From: Verrucomicrobiales bacterium
GTDB lineage: Bacteria; Verrucomicrobiota; Verrucomicrobiia; Verrucomicrobiales; DEV007
Direction: 5' to 3'
Length of the DNA stretch: 64,000 nt
Assembly: GCA_029213195.1 (NCBI GenBank)
Contig: JARGNI010000002.1
Coordinates: forward strand, 62,001-126,000
Part shown: positions 43,823-53,232 of the stretch, piece after piece
Layout of the letters: each line of letters begins with the position of its first letter
Numbering within the stretch: the stretch's first letter is position 1
The notes under the pieces: model-generated
The model's input: only the letters and a program-made list of their open reading frames with translations
The model's database searches: none
Told to the model about the DNA's origin: nothing
Translations under genes and position numbers: made by a program

Positions 43823-45925
43823 TCAAAGTGTCTGCTCGAGTTTCTCCAGCTCGTAACACTCGATGATGTCGTCTTTCTGGTAGTCGTTAAATTTCCCGAG
43901 CTTGATACCGCACTCGAGGCCATTCTTGACTTCTTTCACATCATCCTTGAAACGGCGCAGCGTTGAAAAGCCGCCATCGTAGATCGGCACCTTGTCGCGA
44001 AGAACACGTGCCCGCGCAGTGCGCGCCACTCGACCATTGGTGACCACGCACCCGCCCACTTTTCCGGACGAGAGCTTGAAGACCTCAAGAACCTTAGCAT
44101 GCCCAATAACCTTCTCCCGCGTCTCAGGCTCGAGCAATCCGAGCATCGCTTCTTTGACCTGGTCGATCAGCTCATAAATAATGGAAAACAGTTTTACCTG
44201 AACTCCTTCCCGCTTCACCAACGGCTGGGCTTTGGACTCCACCTTGGTATTGAAACCGATCAGGATCGCATCCGATGCACTTGCGAGAAGAACGTCCGCT
44301 TCCGTGATTGGCCCGGCATTCCCACGAAGAATGTCGACCGTCACCTTGTCCGACTCGATCTCCATCAAGGATTTCTCGATCGCCTGCAGCGATCCCTGCA
44401 CATCTGCTTTGATGATGAGCTTGAGCGAAGTCTTCTTTCCCTGCTCGATGTTTGAAAACAAGGTTTCGAGCGCGGACTTCTGCTGAGGCTTCAGCTTTTC
44501 CTGGCGCTTCTGCTCGGATCGCTCTTCCCCCAGCTTCTTGGCTTTGCGCTCCGACTCCATTTCGATGAGCTCATCCCCGACCTGAGGAACACCGGAATAC
44601 CCGATCACTTCGACGGGAACCGAAGGCCCTGCCGACTTGATTCGCTCGTTCGTGTCGCTCAAAAGCGCTTTGACCTTTCCAAACTGGTCGCCACAGATGA
44701 ATGCGTCTCCGACGGAGAGCGTTCCGCTCTGAATCACAACCGTAGCAGTAGGCCCTTTCCCGGGCTCGGTCCGAGCCTCGATGACGGTGCCCCGTGCGGG
44801 TCCTTCCGGATTTGCCTTCAGCTCAAGGATCTCGGCCTGGAGATGAATCATCTCGATGAGATCATCGAGTCCCGTTCCTTCCTTGGCAGAAACTTCGACA
44901 CAAAGGGTGCTTCCCCCCCAATCCTCAGGTGCAAGATCATGCTCCTGGAGCTGCCCCTTGACCTTGTTGAGGTCAGCAGCAGGCAGGTCCACTTTGTTGA
45001 TCGCAATGATGATCGTGACCCCAGCAGCGCGACAGTGATCGATCGCCTCCAGTGTAGTCGGCATGAGACCATCGTCAGCTGCAATAACCAAAACAACGAT
45101 GTCCGTAATATCGGCTCCCCGAGCCCGCATTTCCGAAAACGCTGCGTGACCGGGAGTGTCGATAAAGGTCACCTTTTGATCGTTTCTCTCGATCTGGTAG
45201 GCCCCGATATGCTGGGTAATTCCCCCCGCCTCTCCCGAAACCACTCGAGAACCACGGTAAGCGTCGAGGAGGGAAGTCTTCCCGTGGTCGACGTGCCCCA
45301 TGAAAGTCACGACCGGAGGCCGGATCGAAAGCTGCTCTTCGGCGACTTCTTCGATATCCTGCTCCTCAGGAACCTCGATAACTTCTTCTACCTTGTGAAC
45401 TCCAGCCCCTTTTTCACGCTTTTCTTTCTCAAAAGTAAATCCGTGTTTTTCGCAAATCTGTGCTGCGACCTCAGGCTCGATGGACTGATTCAGGTTCGCG
45501 AAGACATCCATCTCCATCAGGTCCTGGATCAGCTTGAACGGCTTCAGATCCATTCGCTGCGCCAACTCCTTGACGATGATGGGCGGCTTGATGTGGATGA
45601 TGCTGGGATCGTCTTCCTCCTCTTCCAGATCCTCCACCTCGATCTCGGCTTCCACCTCTTCTTCCGGAGCCGGCTCGGGCTCGACCTTGGCTTCCTCTTC
45701 TTCCTGCTTCAGCTTGCTGATCTTCGCCGCCGGATCCTCTTTCCCGAGATGCCCATAAACAGACCCTTGCTCAGCTGCTGACGCAGAAGTCTTGGGCTTA
45801 CGAGCGCTCTTCTTCTCTTCCTGCTCGAAGAGGTTCAAAGCTTCCGCCTTTTTTTCATCGAGGCTCTTGGGAGCCGACTCGGCGGATTCGTCTGCTTCGT
45901 TATCTTTGGAATTGTTTCGAGGCAT
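43823..45925 (-). CDS. infB: Translation initiation factor IF-2
   Basis: IF-2, 700 residues, delivers initiator tRNA to the 30S subunit. It has an acidic, low-complexity N-terminal region (1-115, with D/E-rich 'EEEEEAKVEPEPAPEEEVEA' type sequence), a domain with 'PIIVKELAQRMDLKPFKLIQ' (IF-2 N region), then the G domain with GHVDHGKTS, 'DTPGHAAFSEMRARGAD' and 'NKVDLP', and domains II, III and IV with 'VESKAQPLVKREGVQVKLFS'. The N-terminal part is shorter than in E. coli. It lies between nusA and rbfA. Confidence 0.95.
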   Translation of the reverse strand: MPRNNSKDNEADESAESAPKSLDEKKAEALNLFEQEEKKSARKPKTSASAAEQGSVYGHLGKEDPAAKISKLKQEEEEAKVEPEPAPEEEVEAEIEVEDLEEEEDDPSIIHIKPPIIVKELAQRMDLKPFKLIQDLMEMDVFANLNQSIEPEVAAQICEKHGFTFEKEKREKGAGVHKVEEVIEVPEEQDIEEVAEEQLSIRPPVVTFMGHVDHGKTSLLDAYRGSRVVSGEAGGITQHIGAYQIERNDQKVTFIDTPGHAAFSEMRARGADITDIVVLVIAADDGLMPTTLEAIDHCRAAGVTIIIAINKVDLPAADLNKVKGQLQEHDLAPEDWGGSTLCVEVSAKEGTGLDDLIEMIHLQAEILELKANPEGPARGTVIEARTEPGKGPTATVVIQSGTLSVGDAFICGDQFGKVKALLSDTNERIKSAGPSVPVEVIGYSGVPQVGDELIEMESERKAKKLGEERSEQKRQEKLKPQQKSALETLFSNIEQGKKTSLKLIIKADVQGSLQAIEKSLMEIESDKVTVDILRGNAGPITEADVLLASASDAILIGFNTKVESKAQPLVKREGVQVKLFSIIYELIDQVKEAMLGLLEPETREKVIGHAKVLEVFKLSSGKVGGCVVTNGRVARTARARVLRDKVPIYDGGFSTLRRFKDDVKEVKNGLECGIKLGKFNDYQKDDIIECYELEKLEQTL

Positions 45926-45944
45926 AAGGGATTGGGGGCAGGAT

Positions 45945-45971
45945 GAGATTACCCGAGGCCGGGTTCGTCTC
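45945..45971 (-). other. Hairpin between nusA and infB
   Basis: The 119-bp gap between nusA and infB holds a hairpin, GAGA...ACCCG/CGGGT...TCTC with a 4-nt loop and one internal loop, without a U-run. It might be an RNA processing or stabilising element in the nusA-infB transcript. Confidence 0.3.
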
Positions 45972-46044
45972 AGGAATCAAGAAAGATCAAATTGGGGGGG
46001 CACAGCAACAGCTGCGTTAGAAAATGTATCAGTTTTACAAAAAA

Positions 46045-47406
46045 TCAATTTTCGGGACTTTCCTCCGTCTCGTCGGACACCTCTTCCGAAGAAGCCGGCT
46101 CCTCGGCTGGAGATTCTTCCGCAGCAGCAGTAGGCTCCTCCTCGACCTCTTCGGGATCACCTCCGAGTGCCTTCTGCGCTTTATCGAGAATTTCACGCCC
46201 TTCTTCGACGCTGATTTCGAGGATATCCGCAATATCGACCTCGTCGACACCTCCGGCGAGCATCTCGAGACTGTTGAGGCCACCACGAACGAGCGTCACG
46301 GCAGTCTCCATTTCGATTCCAGCTTGATCGGAGATCGCTGTCGCTGCCTGGGTAACCTGCGCCTCGAAGGCTTCGTGTGCAGACTCATCTTTCTGGACCT
46401 GAACATCCCAGCCCACGAGGCGGGCAGTGAGACGGGCATTTTGACCACGACGTCCGATTGCTTTGGAGAGTTCCTCTTCGTCGACTTTCACGAGAATCGA
46501 CTTCTCCTCTTCGTCCAGCGTCAACGATTTGATTTCGGCTGGCTTGAGTGCTTCGGAGACGAATGCTTTGATGTCGTCGCTCCAACGAATGATATCCACT
46601 TTCTCGTTGTTCAACTCCCGAACGATGTTCTTCACTCGTGCACCGCGCAGTCCAACACAAGCTCCGACCGGATCCACTTTTTCATCGGCACTGTAGACCG
46701 CTACTTTCGTGCGGTAACCGGCCTCTCGAGCGAGGCTGCGGATTTCGACCGTGCGATCGGCGATTTCACTGACCTCCGACTCGAAAAGTCGACGAACAAA
46801 ATTCGGATGACTGCGAGAAAGAACGATCTCTGGTCCACGCGAACCATTCTCCACCGCGACCACGTAGGCTCGAACCCGATCTCCCACGTTGTACTCCTCG
46901 GTCGAGACTCGCTCACGCTGGTGCATGACGCCCTCAAACTTGCCGAGATCAATGTAGACGTCGCCGCGCTCGAAACGCCGAACGGTTCCGCTCACAATAT
47001 CGCCAGCACGATCCTTGAACTCGTCGTAGATCATCTCCTTCTCCGCCTGGCGGAGTCGCTGCATCATCGTCTGCTTGGCGGTCTGGGCAGCGATCCGTCC
47101 GAAGTTGGCTGGGGTGATGTCCACCTCCAATTCGTCCTCTACATCGATGCCCGGCTGAAGCCGACGAGCAGTGAAGATATCGATCTCATCATACGGATTA
47201 TCGACTCGGTCTCGAACGACCAGAGTCGCGAAGGCTTTGATATCGCCCTTGTCCGGATCGATATGGATTCGCATGTCGCGAGCCGGTCCGATGCTCTTCC
47301 GCGATGCGGAAAGGAGCGCCGTCTCAAGGGCCTCGACCATCGTATCTCTTTTGATGCCTTTTTCTTTCTCGTAGTATTCGAAAAGGGCTAGCAGTTCGTT
47401 TGTCAT
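46045..47406 (-). CDS. nusA: Transcription termination/antitermination factor NusA
   Basis: NusA, 453 residues from the ATG at 47406, binds RNA polymerase and RNA in elongation, termination and antitermination. The N-terminal domain (1-130) starts 'MTNELLALFEYYEKEKG', the S1 domain has 'IVSGTVRRFERGDVYIDLG', the two KH domains have 'VDPVGACVGLRGARVKNIVR' and 'LSKAIGRRGQNARLTARLVG', and the C-terminus is an HhH-like 'VDIADILEISVEEGREIL' followed by an acidic tail. The rimP gene normally preceding nusA is not here; the upstream neighbour is a HAD hydrolase on the other strand. Confidence 0.95.
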   Translation of the reverse strand: MTNELLALFEYYEKEKGIKRDTMVEALETALLSASRKSIGPARDMRIHIDPDKGDIKAFATLVVRDRVDNPYDEIDIFTARRLQPGIDVEDELEVDITPANFGRIAAQTAKQTMMQRLRQAEKEMIYDEFKDRAGDIVSGTVRRFERGDVYIDLGKFEGVMHQRERVSTEEYNVGDRVRAYVVAVENGSRGPEIVLSRSHPNFVRRLFESEVSEIADRTVEIRSLAREAGYRTKVAVYSADEKVDPVGACVGLRGARVKNIVRELNNEKVDIIRWSDDIKAFVSEALKPAEIKSLTLDEEEKSILVKVDEEELSKAIGRRGQNARLTARLVGWDVQVQKDESAHEAFEAQVTQAATAISDQAGIEMETAVTLVRGGLNSLEMLAGGVDEVDIADILEISVEEGREILDKAQKALGGDPEEVEEEPTAAAEESPAEEPASSEEVSDETEESPEN

Positions 47407-47436
47407 AGTATCCAGCTGATCCTCCGATTTTGAGAA

Positions 47437-47462
47437 TAAAAAAGAGTGGGACAAGCCCACTC
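47437..47462 (-). terminator. Terminator-like hairpin in the nusA leader
   Basis: On the minus strand GAGTGGG and CCCACTC (7-bp stem, 5-nt loop) run into TTTTTT. It lies 30-56 nt before the nusA ATG, downstream of where the promoter must be. No minus-strand gene precedes it, so it cannot be the end of another gene. It fits premature termination (attenuation) in the nusA-infB leader. Confidence 0.65.
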
Positions 47463-47567
47463 GAATCCGGTCGGCGCATTCGGGGCCGATATCTCAAGAT
47501 TGCAGGATCGCGAACATATCCCCTTGCCCAAGGATAGGCAAGGCGGAAAATCCCTTCTCTACGTGCC

Positions 47568-48254
47568 ATGTTTTCCCCTCCTATTTCGGCCTGCAGCTTC
47601 GACGCCGCGGGCACCCTGATCCACCTTGCGGAACCAGTCGGAAACTCGTATTCCCGTGTCGCAAGCGACTTCGGGATCGAGAGCAATCCTAGGACTGTCG
47701 AGCTCAGTTTCCGGAAGGTCTTCCGAAAGACGCCGCCCCCGTTCTCTCCCGACTCTCCCTACGTCCACTCGAACGAAAAAATGTGGTGGCGAGAACTGGT
47801 CGAGGAAGTTTTCGACGACGCGGGAGCCACCTGGTCGAACTCCCAGACTCTCGACCAATGCTTCGAAGCCCTTTACGACCATTTTGAAGCCCCTGGAACC
47901 TGGTTGGCCAACGATGGCACCCACGAAATTCTCGAGAGAATCTCTGCTCGCTATCCCTGCGTCGTCCTTTCCAACTTCGACGGGCGTCTCCGTCGTATCC
48001 TCACCGACCTGGGCTTGTCGACCTTCTTCGAGGACTTCTTCCTTTCGTGTGAAATCGGGGCATCCAAGCCATCCCCGCGAATGTTCGAAACGGTGAGGAA
48101 TCACTTCAACCTTCCCGCAGAGCAGATCCTCCACATCGGCGACGATCCCGTCTGCGATGAGAAGGGCGCAAAGGACGCCGGGTTCCAGTTTTTCTCGGTC
48201 GGAAAACAGGGCGATGATCTTTCCCAATTATTCGATCAACTTTCACTTGCGTGA
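47568..48254 (+). CDS. HAD superfamily hydrolase
   Basis: A 228-residue HAD phosphatase-like protein of the HDHD3 type. Motif I is 'CSFDAAGTLIH' with nucleophile Asp followed by Ala where the usual second Asp (acid/base) sits, motif II 'VVLSNFDGRL', motif III lysine in 'GASKPSPRMF', and motif IV 'LHIGDDPVCDEKGAKDAG'. The loss of the second Asp would weaken the standard phosphatase mechanism. A four-helix cap is between 30 and 110. Substrate is unknown. It is divergent from nusA and 71 nt before tRNA-Lys. Confidence 0.85.
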   Translation: MFSPPISACSFDAAGTLIHLAEPVGNSYSRVASDFGIESNPRTVELSFRKVFRKTPPPFSPDSPYVHSNEKMWWRELVEEVFDDAGATWSNSQTLDQCFEALYDHFEAPGTWLANDGTHEILERISARYPCVVLSNFDGRLRRILTDLGLSTFFEDFFLSCEIGASKPSPRMFETVRNHFNLPAEQILHIGDDPVCDEKGAKDAGFQFFSVGKQGDDLSQLFDQLSLA

Positions 48255-48325
48255 TCGAGGTCTGTGAATAAATTGCGCGCCCGTCCCGGTCAGTGATCGG
48301 TGACATTGCTCACAACGCAAACCTC

Positions 48326-48398
48326 GGAAAGGTAGCTCAGTTGGTAGAGCAGTTGGCTTTTAACCAATTGGTCCTGGGTTCGAATCCCAGTCTTTCCA
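48326..48398 (+). tRNA. tRNA-Lys (TTT anticodon)
   Basis: A full cloverleaf can be folded by eye. The acceptor stem is GGAAAGG / TCTTTCC, the D arm GCTCAGTTGGTAGAGC, the anticodon stem GTTGG / CCAAT with loop CTTTTAA (anticodon TTT), the T arm CTGGGTTCGAATCCCAG, then discriminator A. The CCA end is not encoded. A T-run follows at 48400. It reads AAA and AAG lysine codons, and no partner tRNA is near. Confidence 0.97.
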
Positions 48399-48495
48399 CT
48401 CTTTTTCTCAGGTCGGGAATCAGGGAGGCTTATGAACCTGCAGTCGGTGAAGCAATCCGATTGATCGTTCCCTCAAGCCTGTTACAGGTCTCTTC

Positions 48496-49389
48496 TTGGA
48501 ACACGAGCAAGTCATCAACGTCGCCATCGCGGCCATCGTCTTCGTGACGATGATGGTCATCGGATTGGATCTCTCGGTCGAGGACTTCGTGCGACTCGTC
48601 CGCAAGCCTCGTCCAATTTTTGCGGGCCTGCTCGCCCCGTTTCTTCTCGCCCCCGCAGCGATGGTCGCGGTGAAACTTGTCGAACTGCCCCCGGAGCTAG
48701 GGGCGGGTGTTCTGCTCATCGCAATCTGCCCCGCAGGAAACATTGCCAACCTCTACACCTCGGTGGCCCGAGCCCATACGGCGCTTTCCATCGTTCTTTG
48801 TGTCACCTCCATCCTTCTCGCTTTTCTGACCATGCCGTTCTGGATGAAGGTCTACGAGCAACTCTTCCAGTCTTCTCTCGGGTTTCAGATTCCGACATCG
48901 GTGCTGTTCTCCCGACTTTCCCTGTTCCTGATTCTCCCAGTCTCCCTCGGCATGCTGGTTCGCTCACGATTTCCTCGCTTTGAGAGACACTGCCATACCT
49001 TTCTCAAACGCCTCACTCTTCTCGGGGTGATCTGCCTGGGGACTTACATCATCCTCAGTGATCGGAAGGGATTCAGCGAAGGATTCCTCTCCACGACCCT
49101 CGTTGCGATCGTCTTCACCTTGCTCAGCATGACCCTTGCCTTGGTGATCTCGAAACTGATGAAGCTGGATCGACGCGACTCGATCACTCTCCTGCTCACA
49201 ACCCCAGTGAGAAACATTGCCATCGCGATTGCGATCGCCGTCACGGTTCTGCATCAGGCGGAGTTCGCGGTTTTGGCGACGACCATGTTCATGATGCAGA
49301 TTCCCCTTTTGCTTTCTTTCTCCATCTTCTTCCGAAAGAAGTTTCCTCCCATCGAAGATTCCTCTCGATCCGAAAGTGGTGACACTTGA
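48496..49389 (+). CDS. Bile acid:sodium symporter (BASS/SBF) family protein
   Basis: A 297-residue inner-membrane protein of the BASS family, about nine or ten helices. Family marks are 'MVIGLDLSVEDFVRLVRKPR', 'LAPFLLAPAAMVAV', 'LIAICPAGNIANLYTSVARA' (the crossing region) and 'ITLLLTTPVRNIAIAIAIAV'. It probably couples sodium to the import or export of an organic anion; the substrate is not known. The start appears to be TTG at 48496 since no ATG or GTG lies in a better place; it follows tRNA-Lys by 97 nt. Confidence 0.87.
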   Translation: MEHEQVINVAIAAIVFVTMMVIGLDLSVEDFVRLVRKPRPIFAGLLAPFLLAPAAMVAVKLVELPPELGAGVLLIAICPAGNIANLYTSVARAHTALSIVLCVTSILLAFLTMPFWMKVYEQLFQSSLGFQIPTSVLFSRLSLFLILPVSLGMLVRSRFPRFERHCHTFLKRLTLLGVICLGTYIILSDRKGFSEGFLSTTLVAIVFTLLSMTLALVISKLMKLDRRDSITLLLTTPVRNIAIAIAIAVTVLHQAEFAVLATTMFMMQIPLLLSFSIFFRKKFPPIEDSSRSESGDT

Positions 49390-49462
49390 GTGAATCTGGA
49401 AACTCCTGGGATTTCGATTCGCGTGCGAGAAGTTCCCACAGATTCCTATCCTTCCTTGACCT

Positions 49463-50776
49463 TTGCTCATTCGGGAAAATGATGTGGCAGGTCTCTCTCA
49501 CCACCTGCCACTCCCGAGTGCCTTGAAAAACAAACTACTCGATTCCGACGATCTGAGGAAATGGACGAAAGTTCATCGAAGCCGGAATCTTCTCTGCCTG
49601 CTTCTCGACTTTCTCTCGGCGGCCGGGATCATCACGTCGACAATCTACTTCTTGAATCATCGAGCCGAGTGGGGACTCCCGTGGATTTTCAATATCCCCG
49701 TCACCGCGATTGCCATCTTCCTGGTAGGGTGCATTCAACACCGAATCGGACTGATGGGCCATGAAGCGTCCCACTACCTCCTTCACCCTAACCGGAGGAC
49801 CAATGACCTCCTTGCCCAGATCCTGTGCTTCTTTCCTGTGTTTGGGAGCCTTCCAAAATATCGGGCGAAACACCTCACCCACCACCTGCATCCGAACGAT
49901 TCGGACCGCGACATGAATCTGCACGGAGATCGCGCGAAACGTCTCTACTCGCGCTTTCCGATGGAAAAGCCGTCCTTCATCTTTCACTACTACCTGAAAT
50001 TCTTCTGGCCTCCCTTTGTTCTCTCGAACCTCCGGGACTTGATCCATGTGATCGCGATCGGCTCCCCCGAGGGGAAGCGGGAGAGTGGATCCCAGGATGC
50101 CGGGCAGAAGACACCGCTCTATCGAAAACCAGCCCTCTGGGGAATTGCCTACCTGATCGCCTATCTCGTGGTCATGGAATTCACCAAGAGAGAGAGTCTC
50201 CCTATATTCGCGGTGGCACTTTCCTCCACCTACCTGCTGGGAGTATTGGGCTGGAGTCGGATGCCCGACTTCTGGTTTCTGAGCAAACGGGGAAAACTTG
50301 CCTACCCTCACCGGATCGATGCGCTCTTGCGAATGACCTTTGTCACGGCACTTGCCACCTCATTTGGGATCACTTTCCGTCTCACCGGCGTCTGGGCTGG
50401 CGGCTATTTCCTCCTCCTCTGGGTCGTTCCGCTGATCTATGTCTTCCCCTACCTGATGCTGCTGCGAGAGATCTATCAACACGCCAATGCGGATGAAGGG
50501 GATCTCACCAACTCGAGAATGATGTTCACCGATCCGTTCACCCGTTGGGCGGTACTCGGATATGGGAACGGTGCCCATCTCGTGCACCATATCTATCCCA
50601 ACATTCCTCAGTATCATCTGTCCGAGGTGCACATTCGACTCCTTGAGAACAGCGAGGCCTATGAGACGGCTGCGGAGGAAACCTATGGAATCCTCCGCCC
50701 CTGGTCGGAAAATCAGCCTTCCCTGCTCGATGCCCTCTCAGACCAGGAAACCCAACGCGCTCAGGATTCTGCCTGA
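49463..50776 (+). CDS. Fatty acid desaturase family protein
   Basis: About 437 residues, a membrane di-iron desaturase. The three histidine boxes are H100EASH, H137LTHH and 'HLVHHIYPN' near 375-385, as in DesA-type acyl-lipid desaturases and related hydroxylases. Hydrophobic segments flank the boxes (about 48-66, 78-95, 116-130, and in the second half). The substrate could be membrane acyl chains or a carotenoid-type molecule. The start is TTG at 49463; a GTG at 49484 in frame is also possible. Confidence 0.88.
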   Translation: MLIRENDVAGLSHHLPLPSALKNKLLDSDDLRKWTKVHRSRNLLCLLLDFLSAAGIITSTIYFLNHRAEWGLPWIFNIPVTAIAIFLVGCIQHRIGLMGHEASHYLLHPNRRTNDLLAQILCFFPVFGSLPKYRAKHLTHHLHPNDSDRDMNLHGDRAKRLYSRFPMEKPSFIFHYYLKFFWPPFVLSNLRDLIHVIAIGSPEGKRESGSQDAGQKTPLYRKPALWGIAYLIAYLVVMEFTKRESLPIFAVALSSTYLLGVLGWSRMPDFWFLSKRGKLAYPHRIDALLRMTFVTALATSFGITFRLTGVWAGGYFLLLWVVPLIYVFPYLMLLREIYQHANADEGDLTNSRMMFTDPFTRWAVLGYGNGAHLVHHIYPNIPQYHLSEVHIRLLENSEAYETAAEETYGILRPWSENQPSLLDALSDQETQRAQDSA

Positions 50777-50806
50777 TTTGGAAAACAGGATACCAAACCG
50801 GGTGCC

Positions 50807-51922
50807 CTAGTCTTGCCGGGAAGCGAAGCGGACGCAAACCGGGCTGTCGACCTCTACCCGAACATCCGAGTAATCGAGTTCTCCCGTTTCCGAATCGACC
50901 GAAAACACGGCTACGGTATTTGATTTCTGGCCCGCAGCGAGAAGCCAAATCCCATCCGGCGTGATGGCAAAATTTCGCGGGATCGCCCCCTGGATTGGCT
51001 CATTCTCGATACGCTTCAGCATGCCCGTCCCCTCGTCGAGAGCAAAGGCAACAATGGTGTCATGCCCTCGGTTGGAGCCATAGACAAACTTCCCGGAAGG
51101 ATGAACCACCACCTCTGCAGTGGAGCCCTGCGCTTCCGCGCCGGGGGGCAGTGTCGATTGGCTTTCGACCCGCTCCAGAGCTCCCGTTTCCGAATCGACC
51201 CGAAAAGAGGTCACATCACGCGTCATCTCATTGATGAGGAAAGCGAGTTCCCCCTCGGGGTGAATCGCAAAATGCCTCGGACCGGAACCTCCTGGAAGCT
51301 TCGCCTCGGAGGACTTGACGAGGGCTCCGGTTTCGGAATCAACAGCGTAGACATAAACCCGATCGGTTCCGAGATCGGCAGCGTAGGCAAATCGACTGTC
51401 CTGAGAAAAATTGATCGAATGCGCGTGGGGCTTTGTTTGGCGACGAGGATCGACACTGCTTCCGACATGCTGAATCGTGGAAACCGGGCCCTGCAGCACA
51501 CCGTTCGCATCGATCGTGTAGCTGGAAACCGACCCGCCTCCGTAGTTGGCGACCGCGGCGAACTTTCCGTTCGGAGAAAGACTGATATGGCACGGGCCAC
51601 TGCCTCCGGACTCGACACCCCCTAAAAACCGGAGGGTCCCATCTTTCTCAATCGAAAAAGTGGAAACACCGATGTCTCCTCCTTCTCCGACGGCATAGAG
51701 CCGGGTGGCATCAGAATTAATTTCGAGAAACGAAGGATTGGTGGCCTGAACCGCAAGAACCGGATCCGAGAGTTTGCCCGACTTCAGGTCCAATGTAGAT
51801 CGATAGATCCCTTCCGAAGCCCCCCTTGTATAGGTCCCAAAGTAGACATCCAGTTCCGCAGCCCACAGAGAACAGCTCGAAAAGCAGGCGAATAAAAATC
51901 CGAGAAGACAGTGTTTCGACAT
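50807..51922 (-). CDS. Lactonase family beta-propeller protein, exported
   Basis: A 371-residue protein of the 6-phosphogluconolactonase (YbhE) / muconate-cycloisomerase-like seven-bladed propeller family. A signal peptide (1-21, ending SLWA-AEL) precedes the propeller, so this copy acts outside the cytoplasm, unlike cytosolic Pgl. Typical blade sequences are 'GSGPCHISLSPNGKFAAVAN' and 'GSGPRHFAIHPEGELAF' and 'NRGHDTIVAFALDE'. It may open a sugar lactone in the periplasm. It is located after ftsW, where division genes are usually found, and is separated from ftsW by 118 nt. Confidence 0.85.
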   Translation of the reverse strand: MSKHCLLGFLFACFSSCSLWAAELDVYFGTYTRGASEGIYRSTLDLKSGKLSDPVLAVQATNPSFLEINSDATRLYAVGEGGDIGVSTFSIEKDGTLRFLGGVESGGSGPCHISLSPNGKFAAVANYGGGSVSSYTIDANGVLQGPVSTIQHVGSSVDPRRQTKPHAHSINFSQDSRFAYAADLGTDRVYVYAVDSETGALVKSSEAKLPGGSGPRHFAIHPEGELAFLINEMTRDVTSFRVDSETGALERVESQSTLPPGAEAQGSTAEVVVHPSGKFVYGSNRGHDTIVAFALDEGTGMLKRIENEPIQGAIPRNFAITPDGIWLLAAGQKSNTVAVFSVDSETGELDYSDVRVEVDSPVCVRFASRQD

Positions 51923-52040
51923 GACACACGCTAGTCCGAGGCTCCCTGAAATCCAAGAGAATCCGAACTACGCGGTCTCGCCATCAGAAAGGAAACACCC
52001 GAGTCCCTGAAAAGGCCCTGGAGAAGATCGCCCCCAACGC

Positions 52041-53186
52041 TCAGGGCCTTGGCGTGACTCGACGACGAAGCACCCAGCTCTTGTCCTCATCCTCTTTTCC
52101 AATCCCCTGTCGAAAGATATTGATGAGGATCCCAACGATGAGAAACCCGACCACGAAAGAAGAACCACCGTAGCTCACAAAAGGAAGTGTCAGCCCGGTA
52201 TTCGGGAGAATTGAGATCGCGACCCCAATATTCAGAAAGGCCTGGAAACCGACGAGACTTACGAGCCCGACGGCCAACAACATCCCGAATCGATCTGGAG
52301 CGTGAAGCGCAATGATGAAGCCTGCGACGACCAGTGAGAAATAGGCGGCGACGACCAAGAGCGTCACGACGAGCCCCATCTCCTCACCGATCATGGGAAA
52401 GATGAAGTCGGTATGGGCGAATGGCATGTAGAGCATCTTCAATCGTCCCTCTCCAACCCCGCGTCCGGCGATACCGCCTGAGCCGAGAGCCATCAGCGAG
52501 ATCCACTGCTGAAACCCGGCCCCGTAGCGATGCGCTTCCAGGTCGAGAAAAGCCATGATCCGCTCCATCCGGTCGGGCGCGTAACTCATCATCCCGATAA
52601 AGGAAGCGACACCGGTCATGACGAGACTGGTAAGATATTTCCAATTCGTTCCAGCAATGAACAACACGAGGAAGGTGGTCGAAGTGATGACCGCAGTCGT
52701 CCCGATATCGACCTCGAAAAGAATCAGGAGCACGGGAACCGCAACCACACCAAGTGGCATAGCAAATCCACGGAGAAAGTGAGCTCCCCCATCCGGGTGC
52801 CTAGAGAACCAGTAGGCAAGAAAAACAACGACAGCAATCTTGCCAATTTCGGAGGGCTGAATCTGGAACAGGCTGAACCCGATCCATCGCCGCTCTCCAT
52901 TGACCTCGACCCCGATCGACGGCACGAAACAGAGAACGAGGAGAAAACAGACCGACCCGAGGAGCAACCAACAGTTCTCCTTCCAGAATCGGTAGTCTTT
53001 CGAGGCCGCCCAGATACAGACTCCAATACCGAGAAGCAACCACACGCCCTGCCGCTTCGCCTCCCGATAGCCATCGGAGGAGTCAGCATGAGCACTGAAA
53101 ATACAGGTGCTGATCAGCATGACAAAACCGACGATGACGAGAAACGAAACCGATGCGAGGAGGACAATGAGGCTCTTGCGGTGCAT
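52041..53186 (-). CDS. ftsW: Septal peptidoglycan polymerase FtsW
   Basis: FtsW, 381 residues, is the SEDS glycosyltransferase that with FtsI makes septal peptidoglycan. About ten membrane helices and the motifs 'IGVEVNGERRWIGFSLFQIQ', 'QPSEIGKIAVVVFLAYW', 'HTDFIFPMIGEEMG' and 'NIGVAISILPNTGLTLPFVS' are visible. RodA is the alternative SEDS member, but the position in the dcw cluster favours FtsW. It is the last dcw gene on the strand; murG and murC, which commonly follow, are absent. Confidence 0.93.
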   Translation of the reverse strand: MHRKSLIVLLASVSFLVIVGFVMLISTCIFSAHADSSDGYREAKRQGVWLLLGIGVCIWAASKDYRFWKENCWLLLGSVCFLLVLCFVPSIGVEVNGERRWIGFSLFQIQPSEIGKIAVVVFLAYWFSRHPDGGAHFLRGFAMPLGVVAVPVLLILFEVDIGTTAVITSTTFLVLFIAGTNWKYLTSLVMTGVASFIGMMSYAPDRMERIMAFLDLEAHRYGAGFQQWISLMALGSGGIAGRGVGEGRLKMLYMPFAHTDFIFPMIGEEMGLVVTLLVVAAYFSLVVAGFIIALHAPDRFGMLLAVGLVSLVGFQAFLNIGVAISILPNTGLTLPFVSYGGSSFVVGFLIVGILINIFRQGIGKEDEDKSWVLRRRVTPRP

Positions 53187-53232
53187 TGAGATTCTAAGGA
53201 TTTGGAAGGGGTTGACCAGGTCTTCTGGCGAG

